Shown here: positions 1 through 8,681 of the stretch, piece after piece
How the letters are laid out: the number at the start of each line of letters is the position of its first letter
Numbering within the stretch: position 1 is the stretch's first letter
Assembly (NCBI RefSeq): GCF_900187395.1
Contig: NZ_FYEZ01000001.1
Span: forward strand, 1,413,567 to 1,477,566
Origin: Kytococcus aerolatus
GTDB taxonomy: Bacteria > Actinomycetota > Actinomycetes > Actinomycetales > Dermatophilaceae
Direction of reading: 5' to 3'
Length of the DNA stretch: 64,000 nt
Program-made: the position numbers and the translations under genes
Notes under the pieces: model-generated
What the model saw: only the letters and a program-made list of their open reading frames with translations
Told to the model about the DNA's origin: nothing
Databases searched by the model: none

Positions 1-36
1 GGTCGGCCCCGCCGCTCGCTCGGGCTCTCAATCACC

Positions 37-56
37 GGTGACCCCGCGAGGTCACC
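37..56 (+). other. Small hairpin upstream of rpsR
   Basis: A perfect 7-bp stem (GGTGACC / GGTCACC) with a 6-base loop sits 25 bases before the S18 start codon. No coding frame is evident in bases 1-81. In this operon type ssb normally lies just upstream, so the hairpin is probably an ssb-rpsR intergenic element, for example a processing or attenuation site. No function can be shown from sequence alone. Confidence 0.35.
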
Positions 57-81
57 ACCCCTTTCGAAGGAGAGCACCACG

Positions 82-327
82 ATGGCCAAGTCCGTTGTGC
101 GCAACACCAAGCCCGTCAAGAAGAAGGCGAACCCGCTCAAGGCCGCCAAGGTCGAGAAGATCGACTACAAGGACACCGCCCTGCTGCGGAAGTTCATCTC
201 GGACCGCGGCAAGATCCGCGCCCGTCGCGTCACCGGCGTCTCCGTCCAGGAGCAGCGCCTCATCGCGAAGGCCGTGAAGAACGCCCGCGAGATGGCCCTC
301 CTGCCGTACTCCGGCTCCGGCCGCTGA
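82..327 (+). CDS. rpsR: 30S ribosomal protein S18
   Basis: An 81-residue basic protein matching bacterial S18, a small-subunit protein that binds 16S rRNA together with S6. The family signature is clear: the IDYKD segment near residue 30, [19 protein letters not shown] at 36-54, and the [20 protein letters not shown]-terminal helix. The ATG is preceded by a strong GGAG ribosome-binding site (AAGGAGAGCACCACG). It lies 34 bases before rplI, consistent with the conserved rpsF-ssb-rpsR-rplI operon whose first two genes would be left of the window. The N-terminal Lys-rich stretch and length are normal for the actinobacterial non-zinc type; no CXXC motif is present. Confidence 0.97.
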   Translation: MAKSVVRNTKPVKKKANPLKAAKVEKIDYKDTALLRKFISDRGKIRARRVTGVSVQEQRLIAKAVKNAREMALLPYSGSGR

Positions 328-361
328 CCACCAGTCCCCAGAGCCCAGAGGAGGAACAGCC

Positions 362-808
362 ATGAAGATCATCCTGACCCACGAGGTGAGCAAGCTCGGC
401 GAGCCCGGTGACGTCGTCGACGTCCGGGACGGCTACGCCCGCAACTACCTGCTGCCCCGCAAGCTGGCCACGCCGTGGACCAAGGGCGGCGAGAAGCAGG
501 TCGAGTCCATCCGCGCCGCTCGCGAGAACCGCGCGGTCAAGTCCCTCGAGGAGGCCCAGGAGCAGAAGGCCCAGCTCGAGGGTCGTGCGATCAAGGTCAA
601 GGCGAACACCACCGCCGACGGTCGCCTGTTCGGTGCCGTGAGCTCCACCGAGATCGTCGAGGCCATCGTGGCCGCCGGCGGTCCGGAGGTCGACAAGCGT
701 CGTGTCGAGACCGCGGGTGCCATCAAGACCCTCGGCGACCACGCCGCCACGGTGCGCCTGCACCCCGAGGTGCTGGCCGAGCTGAAGCTCCAGGTCGTCC
801 AGGCCTGA
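362..808 (+). CDS. rplI: 50S ribosomal protein L9
   Basis: A 148-residue L9, the elongated two-domain protein that binds 23S rRNA near the L1 stalk base. The N-terminal rRNA-binding domain begins [36 protein letters not shown], the classic L9 signature ([17 protein letters not shown]). A charged alpha-helical connector follows at roughly residues 45-80, then the C-terminal domain. Length is normal. An AGGAGGAACAGCC ribosome-binding site precedes the ATG. It is the last gene of the rpsR-rplI unit and is followed 15 bases later by a strong terminator. Confidence 0.97.
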   Translation: MKIILTHEVSKLGEPGDVVDVRDGYARNYLLPRKLATPWTKGGEKQVESIRAARENRAVKSLEEAQEQKAQLEGRAIKVKANTTADGRLFGAVSSTEIVEAIVAAGGPEVDKRRVETAGAIKTLGDHAATVRLHPEVLAELKLQVVQA

Positions 809-823
809 CCCGCTCCACCGTCA

Positions 824-859
824 CGAAGGGCTCGACTCCCCCGGGGGTCGGGCCCTTCG
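824..859 (+). terminator. Rho-independent terminator after rplI
   Basis: A G+C-rich stem with arms CGAAGGGCTCGAC and GTCGGGCCCTTCG (one bulge-type mismatch) and a loop of C and G runs, followed by TCGTCG rather than a clear T-run, as is common in high-G+C actinomycetes. It separates the ribosomal operon from the CopD/CtaG gene. Confidence 0.8.
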
Positions 860-896
860 TCGTCCGGGGCCCGGACGCCTCGCATCCCCCAACTAC

Positions 897-902
897 TACC
901 CT
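897..902 (+). promoter_or_regulatory. -10 box (TACCCT) of a leaderless promoter for the CopD/CtaG gene
   Basis: TACCCT lies exactly 6 bases before an in-frame GTG at 909. This is the same geometry as in front of the nitrilase, dcd, dnaX and other genes in this window, so transcription probably starts at or next to the GTG. There is no Shine-Dalgarno sequence. Confidence 0.6.
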
Positions 903-908
903 GTGTCG

Positions 909-3035
909 GTGACCATGAGCAGCAGCACGTCCGCCCCCCAGCCCCCGACGAGGTCCACCCCGGGTGACCCGCCGCGCCCCGAGCCGGCCCCCGGGTCGTC
1001 GTCCTGGCCGCTGGTGGTGCTCTGGGCCCTCGGCACGGCGCTGGTGGCGGTGGTGGCCGCCTACCTGAGCGGGGCGACGCGCCAGCTGCTCCTCGTCGAC
1101 GCGGGCCCCGTCGTGCGCTGGGCCCTGCCGGTGGTGCGCGGTCTCCTCGTGGCGAGCACGGCGGTCACGCTGGGCGCCCTGGGCACGGCGGCCTTCGTGG
1201 TGCCCGAGCGGCGGAACACCGCTCGGCTGCCCCTGCTGCGCCGGGTGGCCCTCGGGGCCGCCGTGGTGTGGGCGGTCATGGCCTGGGCGCTGTCCATCCT
1301 CACCTTCTCCGAGGTGCTGGGCACCAGCCTCACGGCCCCCGACTTCTGGACGCAGTACTTCGCCTTCTGGTGGGAGCTCGACCTGCTGGCGCAGATCCAG
1401 CTCGCCGGCCTGGTCGCCGCCGTCGTGGCGGTGGTCGTGGCCCGGAGCCGGGAGCGCTCCGGCCTGCACTGGGCCTTCTGGATCGCGGTGATCGCGACCC
1501 TGCCGCTGGCCTTCACCGGGCACTCCGGCGGCACGCTGGACCACAGTGCCGCGGTGAACGGCTACGGCGCGCACCTCATCGCCGTGAGCGTGTGGACCGG
1601 TGGGCTGGTCGGCCTCACCCTGCTGTGGCGAGGGCTGGGGGAGGACCGGGCCGTCGCGGTGGCCCGTTACTCCACGGTGGCCCTGTGGGCCTACGTGGTG
1701 GCCGGCCTGAGCGGTGTGCTCAACGCCAGCCTCCGGGTCGAGATGGGTGACCTGCTGGGCACCTCCTACGGCCAGCTGCTGGTGGCCAAGACGCTGCTCC
1801 TGATGGTCCTGGGCGGGTTCGGTGTGGCGCACCGGCGCAGCGTCGTCGAGCGCCTGCGGCAGGACCCGGGGGCCCGCACGTCCTTCACCCGGCTGGCCGG
1901 TGTCGAGCTGGCGATCATGGCGCTGGCCGCTGGACTGGGCTCGGCCCTGGCCCGCACCCCCACGCCGGTGCCGGAGATCAGCGGTGAGGCCATCGGCGAC
2001 CCGGCGGTGGCCCTGACCGGCTACCCGACGCCGACCGAGCTCACCTGGATGCGCTGGGTGACCGCCTGGGAGATCGAGTGGCTGTTCACCACCGTGGCCG
2101 TGGTGGCCGTGGCCCTCTACGCGGTCGGCTGGTGGCGGCTGAAGCGCCGCGGTGACAGCTGGCCGTGGCAGCGCCTCCCGCTGTGGATCCTCGGCTGGGC
2201 GGTCTTCCTCTACATCGTCGACGGTGCCCCCACCGTGTACGGCCGGGTGATGTTCTCGGCCCACATGGTCATGCACATGTCGCTCATGATGGCGATCCCG
2301 CTGCTGCTCGTCCCGGCCGCGCCGATCACGCTGGCGCTGCGCACCCTGCCGGCGCGCAAGGACCGCACCATCGGTCCCCGCGAGTGGATCCTGGGGCTGG
2401 TGCACTCCAAGTACGCGCAGACCATCGGCCACCCCGTCATCGCCGGGCTGCTCTTCTTCTTCTCGCTGGTGATCTTCTACTGGTCGCCGCTGCTGGAGCT
2501 GGCGCTCACCACCCACGGCGGGCACGTGCTCATGGTCGTGCACTTCCTGGGGGTCGGGTACCTGTTCGTCTGGTCGCTCGTGGGCCCGGACCCCGGTGGC
2601 GTGGACTGGCCGGCCCCGCTCCGGCTGCTCGTGCTCATCGCCACGCTGGCCGGCCACGCCTTCTTCGGGGTGGCGATGATGATGGGCACCTACCTGCTGG
2701 CGCCGGACTTCTTCACCTCCCTCAACCTCCCGTGGGTCACCGACCTGGTGGCTGACCAGCAGCTGGGTGGCGGGATCGCGTGGGGCATCGGCGAGCTGCC
2801 GACGGTCATCCTGGCGATCCTCGTGGGGCTGGAGTGGGCCAACACCGACGAGCGGGAGAGCCGCCGCTACGACCGGAAGGCCGTCCGCGACCACGACGCC
2901 GAGCTCTCCGCGTACAACGAGCGGCTGGCGGCCATGGGGGCTGCCGACGCGGGGCAGGAGAGCACGCCGCAGGTCGCGCCGGAGGCCGCGGGTGAGTCCC
3001 GGCGGGGCACCGGCCAGGAGGCCGAGGCACGCTGA
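909..3035 (+). CDS. Fused copper-resistance D (CopD) / cytochrome c oxidase assembly (CtaG) membrane protein
   Basis: A roughly 708-residue polytopic membrane protein. The first half (about residues 45-370) is a CopD-type domain with membrane helices and conserved His in GHSGGTLDHSAAVNGYGAHLIAVSVWTGGL and the RYS helix. The second half (about 380-640) is a caa3-type oxidase assembly factor CtaG domain (MVMHMSLMMAIPLLL, RPLTWV-like loops, HAFFGVAMMMGTYLLAP). The tail is hydrophilic and probably cytoplasmic. The fusion is common in actinobacteria and is thought to take in copper and deliver it to cytochrome oxidase at the cytoplasmic membrane. The GTG at 909 is chosen because it lies 6 bases after a -10 box; GTG 903 and ATG 915 are in-frame alternatives. 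Confidence 0.9.
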   Translation: MTMSSSTSAPQPPTRSTPGDPPRPEPAPGSSSWPLVVLWALGTALVAVVAAYLSGATRQLLLVDAGPVVRWALPVVRGLLVASTAVTLGALGTAAFVVPERRNTARLPLLRRVALGAAVVWAVMAWALSILTFSEVLGTSLTAPDFWTQYFAFWWELDLLAQIQLAGLVAAVVAVVVARSRERSGLHWAFWIAVIATLPLAFTGHSGGTLDHSAAVNGYGAHLIAVSVWTGGLVGLTLLWRGLGEDRAVAVARYSTVALWAYVVAGLSGVLNASLRVEMGDLLGTSYGQLLVAKTLLLMVLGGFGVAHRRSVVERLRQDPGARTSFTRLAGVELAIMALAAGLGSALARTPTPVPEISGEAIGDPAVALTGYPTPTELTWMRWVTAWEIEWLFTTVAVVAVALYAVGWWRLKRRGDSWPWQRLPLWILGWAVFLYIVDGAPTVYGRVMFSAHMVMHMSLMMAIPLLLVPAAPITLALRTLPARKDRTIGPREWILGLVHSKYAQTIGHPVIAGLLFFFSLVIFYWSPLLELALTTHGGHVLMVVHFLGVGYLFVWSLVGPDPGGVDWPAPLRLLVLIATLAGHAFFGVAMMMGTYLLAPDFFTSLNLPWVTDLVADQQLGGGIAWGIGELPTVILAILVGLEWANTDERESRRYDRKAVRDHDAELSAYNERLAAMGAADAGQESTPQVAPEAAGESRRGTGQEAEAR

Positions 3036-3040
3036 GTCGG

Positions 3041-3046
3041 TAGCCT
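3041..3046 (+). promoter_or_regulatory. -10 box (TAGCCT) of a leaderless promoter for the nitrilase-family gene
   Basis: TAGCCT lies 6 bases before the ATG at 3053, in the 17-base gap after the CopD/CtaG stop. No Shine-Dalgarno sequence is present, so a leaderless transcript is likely. Confidence 0.6.
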
Positions 3047-3052
3047 CACGGC

Positions 3053-3889
3053 ATGGCCGAGTTCACCGTCAGTGTCATTCAGGTCTCCTACGGCGACGAG
3101 GAGGCGATGGCCGACCGCATCGAGCGGGTGGCCGGGCTGGTCCGCGCCGAGGCGGGCCGTGATCTCGTCGTGCTGCCCGAGCTGTGGCCGGTCGGCGGGT
3201 TCGACGTGGCGCACTGGGAGGAGCGCGCCCAGGAGATCCCCGGGCCGGGACCCGTGGAGGCGACCGGGCTGCCGGAGCGGCGCTGGGTCGAGGCGATGTC
3301 CGCCGCCGCCCGGGAGGCGGGGGTGACCCTGCACGCCGGGTCCACCGTGGAGCGCACCGCCGAGCCGGGGCCCGAGGGCAAGGACCTGTGGAACACCTCG
3401 GTGGTGCTCGCGCCCACCGGGGACGTCCAGGCGGTCTATCGCAAGATCCACCGCTTCGGCTTCGACTCCGGGGAGGCCCGCACGATCGAGGCCGGGTCGG
3501 AGCTGGTGACCACGCCGTTGGGCCCGTTCACCGCGCACCTCACGACCTGCTTCGACCTGCGCTTCCCGGAGCTCTTCCGCTCCGGCCTCGATGCGGGGGC
3601 GGACCTGCTCGTCCTGCCCGCCGCCTGGCCGCTGCCGCGGGTGGAGCACTGGCGGACGCTGCTGCGGGCCCGCGCGATCGAGAACCAGTACCCGTTGATC
3701 GGCTGCAACACCGCCGGGACCCACGCCAAGCGGCACGAGATGGGCGGCGGGAGCCTGGTCCTCGACGCCAACGGGGACGTGCTGGCCGAGGCCGGGCCCG
3801 ACCAGGAGGTGCTCCGGGTGAGCCTCGACCCCGAGCACACCGCCCGCCAGCGCGAGAAGTTCCCGGTGCTGGCCTCGCGGCGGTGGTGA
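3053..3889 (+). CDS. Carbon-nitrogen hydrolase (nitrilase superfamily, omega-amidase-like)
   Basis: A 278-residue single-domain enzyme of the nitrilase superfamily, which hydrolyses non-peptide C-N bonds through a Glu-Lys-Cys triad. All three are visible: Glu in VVLPELWPVGG (about residue 43), Lys in YRKIHRFGF (about 128) and Cys in TTCFDLRFPELFR (about 164). The length and the FGFDSGE and ENQYPLIGCN blocks fit the Nit2/omega-amidase branch that removes amide groups from alpha-keto acid monoamides, but the substrate cannot be fixed from sequence. A soluble cytoplasmic protein is expected. It is the last gene of its strand before a convergent terminator. Confidence 0.88.
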   Translation: MAEFTVSVIQVSYGDEEAMADRIERVAGLVRAEAGRDLVVLPELWPVGGFDVAHWEERAQEIPGPGPVEATGLPERRWVEAMSAAAREAGVTLHAGSTVERTAEPGPEGKDLWNTSVVLAPTGDVQAVYRKIHRFGFDSGEARTIEAGSELVTTPLGPFTAHLTTCFDLRFPELFRSGLDAGADLLVLPAAWPLPRVEHWRTLLRARAIENQYPLIGCNTAGTHAKRHEMGGGSLVLDANGDVLAEAGPDQEVLRVSLDPEHTARQREKFPVLASRRW

Positions 3890-3930
3890 GGCGAGCCGTC
3901 GTGCCTCGGCGGGCGTGAGAGGGGGATGAG

Positions 3931-3966
3931 GCGAGCCGTCACACCTGGGGTGGCGTGACGGCTCGT
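3931..3966. terminator. Bidirectional terminator between convergent genes
   Basis: An 11-12 bp stem (GCGAGCCGTCAC / GTGACGGCTCGT) lies between the nitrilase gene and the convergent lipoprotein gene. The left arm core TGAGGCGAGCCGTC also occurs as a direct copy at 3888-3901, giving an alternative pairing partner. Confidence 0.65.
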
Positions 3967-4004
3967 CGGGGGCGTGGGGCGGGTTCGCCCGGGAGGCGGC
4001 TCGG

Positions 4005-4637
4005 TCAGCCGGCGTCCTCGACCTTCTCGGCCTGCTTCTCGACGACCTCGCCGAGCTCGTCCTCGGAGATGTTGCCGACGACGTAGACGAGGTTCTCGCC
4101 CACGGCCTGGCCGCCCATGCGGATCTCGTTCTTCTGGCCACCGAGCTCGCTGGTCATGACCATGCCCTCGACCTCACCCGTGGTGAACTCCTCGAAGGAG
4201 ATCGTCATCTCGGTGCCGCCGGCGTCCTGGGTGATCTCGTCGCACTCCTCACCGACCTTCTTGGTGAGCTCGGCGAGGTGGGCGGGCTCCTTCTTGGCGC
4301 CGCCGACCTGGACGGAGACGTTCTTGTCCTCCGTGGTGAAGACACCGGTGGCCTGACCGGTCAGGTAGTCCTCGTACTTCACCGAGGCGAACTCCTCGAG
4401 AGCCTTCTTGCAGCCCTTGTCGGTGTCCGGGAGGGAGGCGGGGTCGAAGTCCTCGGTGGGCTCCAGGCCGGTCTGGACGTCCTGGCGGGTGAAGCCGTCG
4501 AGGGGCAGCTCCTCCTCCGTGAGGATGGCCTCCTCGGCGGCCTTCTCGTCGAGGGCCTCGGGCCCGCCACCGCAGGCGGCGAGGGTGGTGGTCATCGTCA
4601 GGGCAGCGGCGACGGCCGCGAGTCGGGAGGTGCGCAT
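4005..4637 (-). CDS. Predicted secreted lipoprotein, paralogue A
   Basis: A 210-residue protein with a lipoprotein signal peptide (MRTSRLAAVAAALTMTTTLA then the lipobox LAAC, acyl-Cys near residue 22), so it should be anchored on the outer face of the membrane. The mature part is acidic and has two further cysteines, in DKGCKKALEEF and GEECDEI, possibly a disulfide. It ends with a short region resembling its downstream-numbered neighbour (VVGNISEDELGEVVEKQAEKVED versus VVGNGVSKEDVTKVAEEQAKKIED). No known enzyme motif is present. The ATG giving the signal peptide is chosen; the frame is open further upstream but has no leader. It is adjacent to paralogue B, 91 bases away. Confidence 0.8.
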   Translation of the reverse strand: MRTSRLAAVAAALTMTTTLAACGGGPEALDEKAAEEAILTEEELPLDGFTRQDVQTGLEPTEDFDPASLPDTDKGCKKALEEFASVKYEDYLTGQATGVFTTEDKNVSVQVGGAKKEPAHLAELTKKVGEECDEITQDAGGTEMTISFEEFTTGEVEGMVMTSELGGQKNEIRMGGQAVGENLVYVVGNISEDELGEVVEKQAEKVEDAG

Positions 4638-4728
4638 GACCCCGAGTCTCGCAGACCCCGGCCGGGGCCGGAGGTCTGCGGTGGGTGGGCGCCGAGCGGC
4701 GGCTCCGGAGGTTCCGTCAGCCGGTGGA

Positions 4729-5388
4729 TCAGCGGTCCTCGATCTTCTTGGCCTGCTCCTCGGCCACCTTCGTGACGTCCTCCTTGGAGACGCCGTTGCC
4801 GACCACCGCGACGACGTTGTCGCCGACCTCGCGGGCGCCCATGGTGACGTCGAACTTCTGCCCCATGGCATCCATGGACATGAGGGTGCCTCGGAAGTCG
4901 TTCTCGTCGATCTCCTCGAAGTCCAGCTTGAGCGTCATGCCGCCCTCGCTGGTCTCCATGCTGTCGCAGCTCTTGCCCAGCTTGGTCATCATGTCGACGA
5001 GCTTGTCGCCGTCCTCGGCGCTCCCGATGACGAGATTGGCGGCGGTGTCGTCCTTCGTGTACTCGGCCGAGGCGCCCTCCTGGAGGATGTCGCTGGCCTT
5101 GAACTCGGCCATCTCGTCCAGGGCCTTCTCGCAGTCGCCGTCGACCTCGCCGAACATCTGCAGGGCGGACTTGAGCTCTGAGGTGTCCATGGTCTCGTCG
5201 TCGGCCACGCCACCCTCGACGGTGCCGCGCTTGAAGCCGTCCAGCGGGAAGTCCTCCTCGGAGAGGAGCGCCTCCTTGGCGTCCTCCTCCGTGAGCGGGT
5301 CGGCGCCGCCGCAGGCGGTCAGGGTGCCCACGGCCACGAGGCCGGAGGTGAGCAGGGCGATGGTGCGGGTGGTGCGGGTGCTGCGCAT
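4729..5388 (-). CDS. Predicted secreted lipoprotein, paralogue B
   Basis: A 219-residue protein with a lipoprotein signal (MRSTRTTRTIALLTSGLVAV, lipobox LTAC, acyl-Cys near residue 26). After the lipobox it shares the EEDAKEALLSEEDFPLDGF block with paralogue A (EKAAEEAILTEEELPLDGF), the cysteines in DGDCEKALDEM and GKSCDSM, and the C-terminal helix. The pair therefore arose by tandem duplication. The architecture resembles actinobacterial PknH-sensor or LppX-like extracytoplasmic domains only in a general way; the function is unknown. An AGAGG-type ribosome-binding site lies upstream of the ATG. The genes are transcribed in the order B then A. Confidence 0.8.
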   Translation of the reverse strand: MRSTRTTRTIALLTSGLVAVGTLTACGGADPLTEEDAKEALLSEEDFPLDGFKRGTVEGGVADDETMDTSELKSALQMFGEVDGDCEKALDEMAEFKASDILQEGASAEYTKDDTAANLVIGSAEDGDKLVDMMTKLGKSCDSMETSEGGMTLKLDFEEIDENDFRGTLMSMDAMGQKFDVTMGAREVGDNVVAVVGNGVSKEDVTKVAEEQAKKIEDR

Positions 5389-5698
5389 GGTCTCTTCCCC
5401 TCTGAGTGGACTGTCCTCCGCACGGTAGGCCGGGGTTGCGTGCGCGGCGATCCCCCCTTGGTCTGAAAGGAAAGGGGGTGGGGGAGTGCCGACCCCACCC
5501 CCGGGCCCCCCACCCCGGGCCCCGCCCCCAGGTCCCGCTCTCAGGTCCCGCCCCCTCAGATTCTCCACCCAAGCCGTCACCCGGACCCCCGAGGCTCCCC
5601 CTGGGCGCAGCGCTCCTCCCGCCGAGGGCACGACATGCCGTGGGTGTCGGTACGTGGGGCGCCTCGGACCGGATATCGACACGCGGGAGCGGTGCGTC
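5389..5698. other. Intergenic region between divergent lipoprotein B and bioB
   Basis: A 310-base region of extreme C-richness with runs such as CCCCACCCCCGGGCCCCCC near 5490-5515 on the plus strand. It must contain the divergent promoters for the lipoprotein pair and bioB. I see no convincing biotin-repressor palindrome, no tRNA and no conserved small gene. The open frame that runs through it into bioB encodes only low-complexity Pro/Ala/Arg sequence and is not believed. Confidence 0.5.
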
Positions 5699-6757
5699 AT
5701 GCTCCGCGGCATGACTGACACCGCTGTGAACAGCTCGGCGACCGACGCCGACAACCACCTCGACACCGACATCCTCGCGGTCGCCCGCGAGCAGGTCCTC
5801 GAGCAGGGGATCGGCCTGGACGCCGACCAGGTGGAGCAGGTCCTCAACCTCCCGGACGAGCGGGTCGAGGAGCTGCTGGCCCTGGCCCACGAGGTGCGGG
5901 TGCGGCACAACGGGGAGGGGGTCGAGGTGGAGGGGATCGTCTCCCTGAAGACCGGTGGATGCCCGGAGGACTGCCACTTCTGCAGCCAGTCGGGTCAGTT
6001 CACCTCCCCGGTGCGTGCGGTGTGGCTGAACATCCAGGAGCTCATCAAGGCGGCGCAGGAGACCAAGGAGACGGGGGCCAGCGAGTTCTGCATCGTGGCG
6101 GCCGTCCGGGGCCCGGACGAGCGGCTCATGAGGCAGCTGCGGGAGGCCATCGCGGCGATCAAGGCCGAGGTGGACATCGAGATCGCCGTCTCGGTGGGCA
6201 TGCTCACGCAGGAGCAGGTCGACGAGATGGTCGACATGGGGGTGCACCGGTACAACCACAACCTCGAGACGGCCCGTTCGTACTTCGACCAGGTGGTGAC
6301 CACGCACACCTACGAGGAGCGCCTGGACACCTGCTCGATGGTCATCGAGTCCGGCATGGAGCTGTGCTGCGGCGCCCTGGTGGGCATGGGTGAGTCGGTG
6401 CGGCAGCGGGCCGAGCTGGCGGCCGAGCTGGGCGCCCTGGAGCCGCACGAGGTGCCGCTGAACTTCCTCAACCCCCGCCCCGGCACGCCCTTCGGCGAGC
6501 TCGAGCCGATGGGTTCCCAGGACGCGCTGCGCACCATCGCCGCCTTCCGGCTGGCTCTGCCGCGCACGATCCTGCGCTTCGCCGGTGGTCGGGAGATCGC
6601 CCTGGGCGAGCTCGGCACCCGGCAGGGGCTGACCGGGGGCATCAACGCGATCATCGTGGGCAACTACCTGACCACGCTGGGCCGGGACCCGCAGGAGGAC
6701 CTGGACCTGCTCGCCGAGCTGAAGATGCCCATCCAGGCGCTCAGCAAGACCATCTGA
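5699..6757 (+). CDS. bioB: Biotin synthase (radical SAM)
   Basis: A 352-residue radical-SAM enzyme that inserts sulfur into dethiobiotin, the last step of biotin synthesis. The radical-SAM [4Fe-4S] motif is CPEDCHFC (C-x3-C-x2-C, about residue 87), followed by [10 protein letters not shown]. Further conserved blocks are [23 protein letters not shown] and the [2Fe-2S]-region Arg in LRFAGGREI. Two ATGs are possible, at 5699 and 5711. The first is preferred because GGGAG lies 9 bases before it. The next gene starts 1 base after the stop and encodes the auxiliary protein BsaP. The bioA, bioF and bioD genes are not nearby, so this is a split biotin pathway. Confidence 0.95.
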   Translation: MLRGMTDTAVNSSATDADNHLDTDILAVAREQVLEQGIGLDADQVEQVLNLPDERVEELLALAHEVRVRHNGEGVEVEGIVSLKTGGCPEDCHFCSQSGQFTSPVRAVWLNIQELIKAAQETKETGASEFCIVAAVRGPDERLMRQLREAIAAIKAEVDIEIAVSVGMLTQEQVDEMVDMGVHRYNHNLETARSYFDQVVTTHTYEERLDTCSMVIESGMELCCGALVGMGESVRQRAELAAELGALEPHEVPLNFLNPRPGTPFGELEPMGSQDALRTIAAFRLALPRTILRFAGGREIALGELGTRQGLTGGINAIIVGNYLTTLGRDPQEDLDLLAELKMPIQALSKTI

Positions 6758-6758
6758 G

Positions 6759-7001
6759 GTGACGGAGTCGGATCGCGGCCGCCCGGGCCCCGACGCGAAC
6801 CCTGGCGCGGTCGAGCAGGACGCCCCGCAGTACTGCGGTCGGTGCGGCGGGGAGAGCCCCGGCGGCCACCCCACCTGCAAGCGATTCCTGGCGCTCGAGC
6901 CACCGCGGTACTGCGCCCACTGTCGACGGCGCATGGTGGTGCAGGTGACCCCGGGGGGCTGGACCGCCCGCTGCTCACGGCACGGTGAGATCACGAGCTG
7001 A
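6759..7001 (+). CDS. bsaP: Biotin synthase auxiliary protein
   Basis: An 80-residue protein with cysteine pairs CGRCGG at about 27-32 and CAHC at about 52-55, plus single Cys residues in PTCKRF and ARCSRHGE. The pattern YCGRCGG...[27 protein letters not shown]...[10 protein letters not shown] matches the actinobacterial small protein BsaP, known to be needed for BioB activity, probably through a metal or Fe-S centre. The GTG start lies 1 base after the bioB stop, so it is translationally coupled. The N-terminal 20 residues are low-complexity. Confidence 0.85.
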   Translation: MTESDRGRPGPDANPGAVEQDAPQYCGRCGGESPGGHPTCKRFLALEPPRYCAHCRRRMVVQVTPGGWTARCSRHGEITS

Positions 7002-7041
7002 CCGGACACACCGTGCGCCCCCGTGTCGCTGCCCCGGGCAG

Positions 7042-8529
7042 TCATCGTCGCACCCTGGTGAAGTGCACGGTGGCCAGGCCGGTGTCGTCGCGGGTGGTCG
7101 TGTGCGACCACCGTGCGTCGTCGAGCTGGTGGTGGTGCCGTGAGCAGAGCGGGATCGCGTTCGCCAGGTCGGTCCGCCCGCCGGCAGCCCCTGTCGGTGG
7201 GCTCCCGCTCCCCGGTGGCGCTGCGGACTCCGGTGACGCCCCGAGTGGTGATGTCCCGTCCCGGGGTGGTGCCCCACGCCGTGGCGCCCAGGGTTGGTCG
7301 TGGTGGATCTCGCACCAGTCCAGCGGCCGGTCGCAGTACTCCGCGGCGCACTCGGTGTACCTCAGGGAGAGCGCGGTCCGCTGCACCTCGGTGAACGTCC
7401 GGGTCTGGCGCCCCAGGTCCAGCATCTGGCTCTGCGAACCCATCACCGCGGGGATCAGCCCGGCGGTGGCCGCCAGCCGTCGTACCTGGGCTGCGGAGAC
7501 CTCGTCGCCGTGGTCCGTGAGGCCCACGCGGTCGGTCTGGCCGCGCAGCGTCTCGTAGTCGGTCGTGACGATGACGATTGCGTTGGTCTTCGTCGACAGG
7601 TGGTCGGTGGGCAGGTGGTCGATGAGCTCGGCGAACGCGAGGCCCTTCTCGTGGGCCCAGTCGATCTGCTGGTCGGCCCACGGCAGGGCACTCTCGTGCT
7701 GGTCGCGCTTCCGGGCGAGCCGCCGCGGGGCGGTCATCGCCGAGAGCACCTTGGCGAGCATGCGCCCCTGCAGCACCGGCAGGGTGAAGCGCCCGTGCAC
7801 GGTCCCGTCGCCGTTGTCGGTCATCCAGAACGAGGCCTGGTCCCGGGCCCGCTGCTCCTGCTGGGCCACCTGGTCGTTCTGGTGGGCGTCCACGGCATCG
7901 ACTGCGTAGCCGAGCTCGGCCAGGACGCGGCGGGCCGCCACCCGGAACCGCCGGGGCGAGAGCTTCTGCGCCTTCTCCACGAGGACCTGCTCGGCCCTCC
8001 ATCGCTGAGCCTCGGGGAGCTCCTCCGGCAGCGCGTCCAGCTCCTGCAGGGCGATCCGGGCGTGGACGGAGTCCACGAGGCCGGCGTCCATCGCGGTGGC
8101 CAGGGGCCGCTGCACCGGGCCGGTGCGAGCCGGCTCCTCACCCGCTGGCGCCGGGGAGGGTCCCGGCGCCAGGTTGCCCAGTGCCTCGGCCAGGTGGGCG
8201 TCGCGCCGGGTGCTGCCGGCGTCCGCAGCGTTCTTCCGGGCGGCGAACTGCGCGGCGTCGTCATGGGTCACGCCCGATGCGTGCTGGGCGGCGGTGAGGA
8301 CCCCGTGGGACCGGACCCGGACACGTTCACCCTGCCGGGCCAGCCGGGTTGCGGTCTGCGTCAGCCAGGTGAGCTCCGGCGTCCCGACCGGGAGGTCGGC
8401 GGCTCCGGCGGCGGCCATGGCCTGCATGACGCGGGCCATGGCCGCCCCGGCCTCGGTGAGGGCGGCCTCGAGCTCCACCCACTCGGGGCAGGAGCGGACA
8501 CCTGCCTGCTCCGCAGCGATCACGGACAC
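7042..8529 (-). CDS. DUF222 / HNH endonuclease-domain protein
   Basis: A 495-residue protein of the abundant actinobacterial DUF222-HNH family. The N-terminal DUF222 region (about residues 20-330) is alpha-helical and rich in Ala, Arg and Gln. The C-terminal HNH nuclease motif is seen in CEIHHDQPWAPR and LCSRHHHQLDDARW, with CxxxYCDRPLDWC metal ligands just before. A Gly/Pro/Ala-rich insert separates the two HNH halves. The family is repeated many times in actinomycete genomes and is often considered mobile or selfish; the cellular role is unknown. The GTG starting VSVIAAEQ is preferred because GAGGGGG lies about 7 bases before it; an in-frame GTG three codons earlier is possible. Confidence 0.85.
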   Translation of the reverse strand: MSVIAAEQAGVRSCPEWVELEAALTEAGAAMARVMQAMAAAGAADLPVGTPELTWLTQTATRLARQGERVRVRSHGVLTAAQHASGVTHDDAAQFAARKNAADAGSTRRDAHLAEALGNLAPGPSPAPAGEEPARTGPVQRPLATAMDAGLVDSVHARIALQELDALPEELPEAQRWRAEQVLVEKAQKLSPRRFRVAARRVLAELGYAVDAVDAHQNDQVAQQEQRARDQASFWMTDNGDGTVHGRFTLPVLQGRMLAKVLSAMTAPRRLARKRDQHESALPWADQQIDWAHEKGLAFAELIDHLPTDHLSTKTNAIVIVTTDYETLRGQTDRVGLTDHGDEVSAAQVRRLAATAGLIPAVMGSQSQMLDLGRQTRTFTEVQRTALSLRYTECAAEYCDRPLDWCEIHHDQPWAPRRGAPPRDGTSPLGASPESAAPPGSGSPPTGAAGGRTDLANAIPLCSRHHHQLDDARWSHTTTRDDTGLATVHFTRVRR

Positions 8530-8681
8530 CCACACCACCCCCTCGATGGCGGTTCACCGGCCGAACCCCCTGTTCGACCACCTGCAGCCAGAGTAGTACA
8601 GGTGATCTACAAGGGCAAGGGGTGGCCTGGAACATGTGGACGAGCAGATGCGCGGGTGTCGCGTTCCACCCGGCTGCCCTC

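Noticed and set aside
723..2894. Very long open frame on the minus strand opposite the CopD/CtaG gene
   Set aside because: It encodes a His/Arg/Gly/Pro-rich low-complexity product, the mirror of a G+C-rich gene; there is no start signal and the plus-strand protein is clearly real.
5486..5698. Long N-terminal extension of biotin synthase
   Set aside because: The extra residues are Pro-rich, non-conserved, and lie upstream of a well-placed ribosome-binding site for the ATG at 5699.
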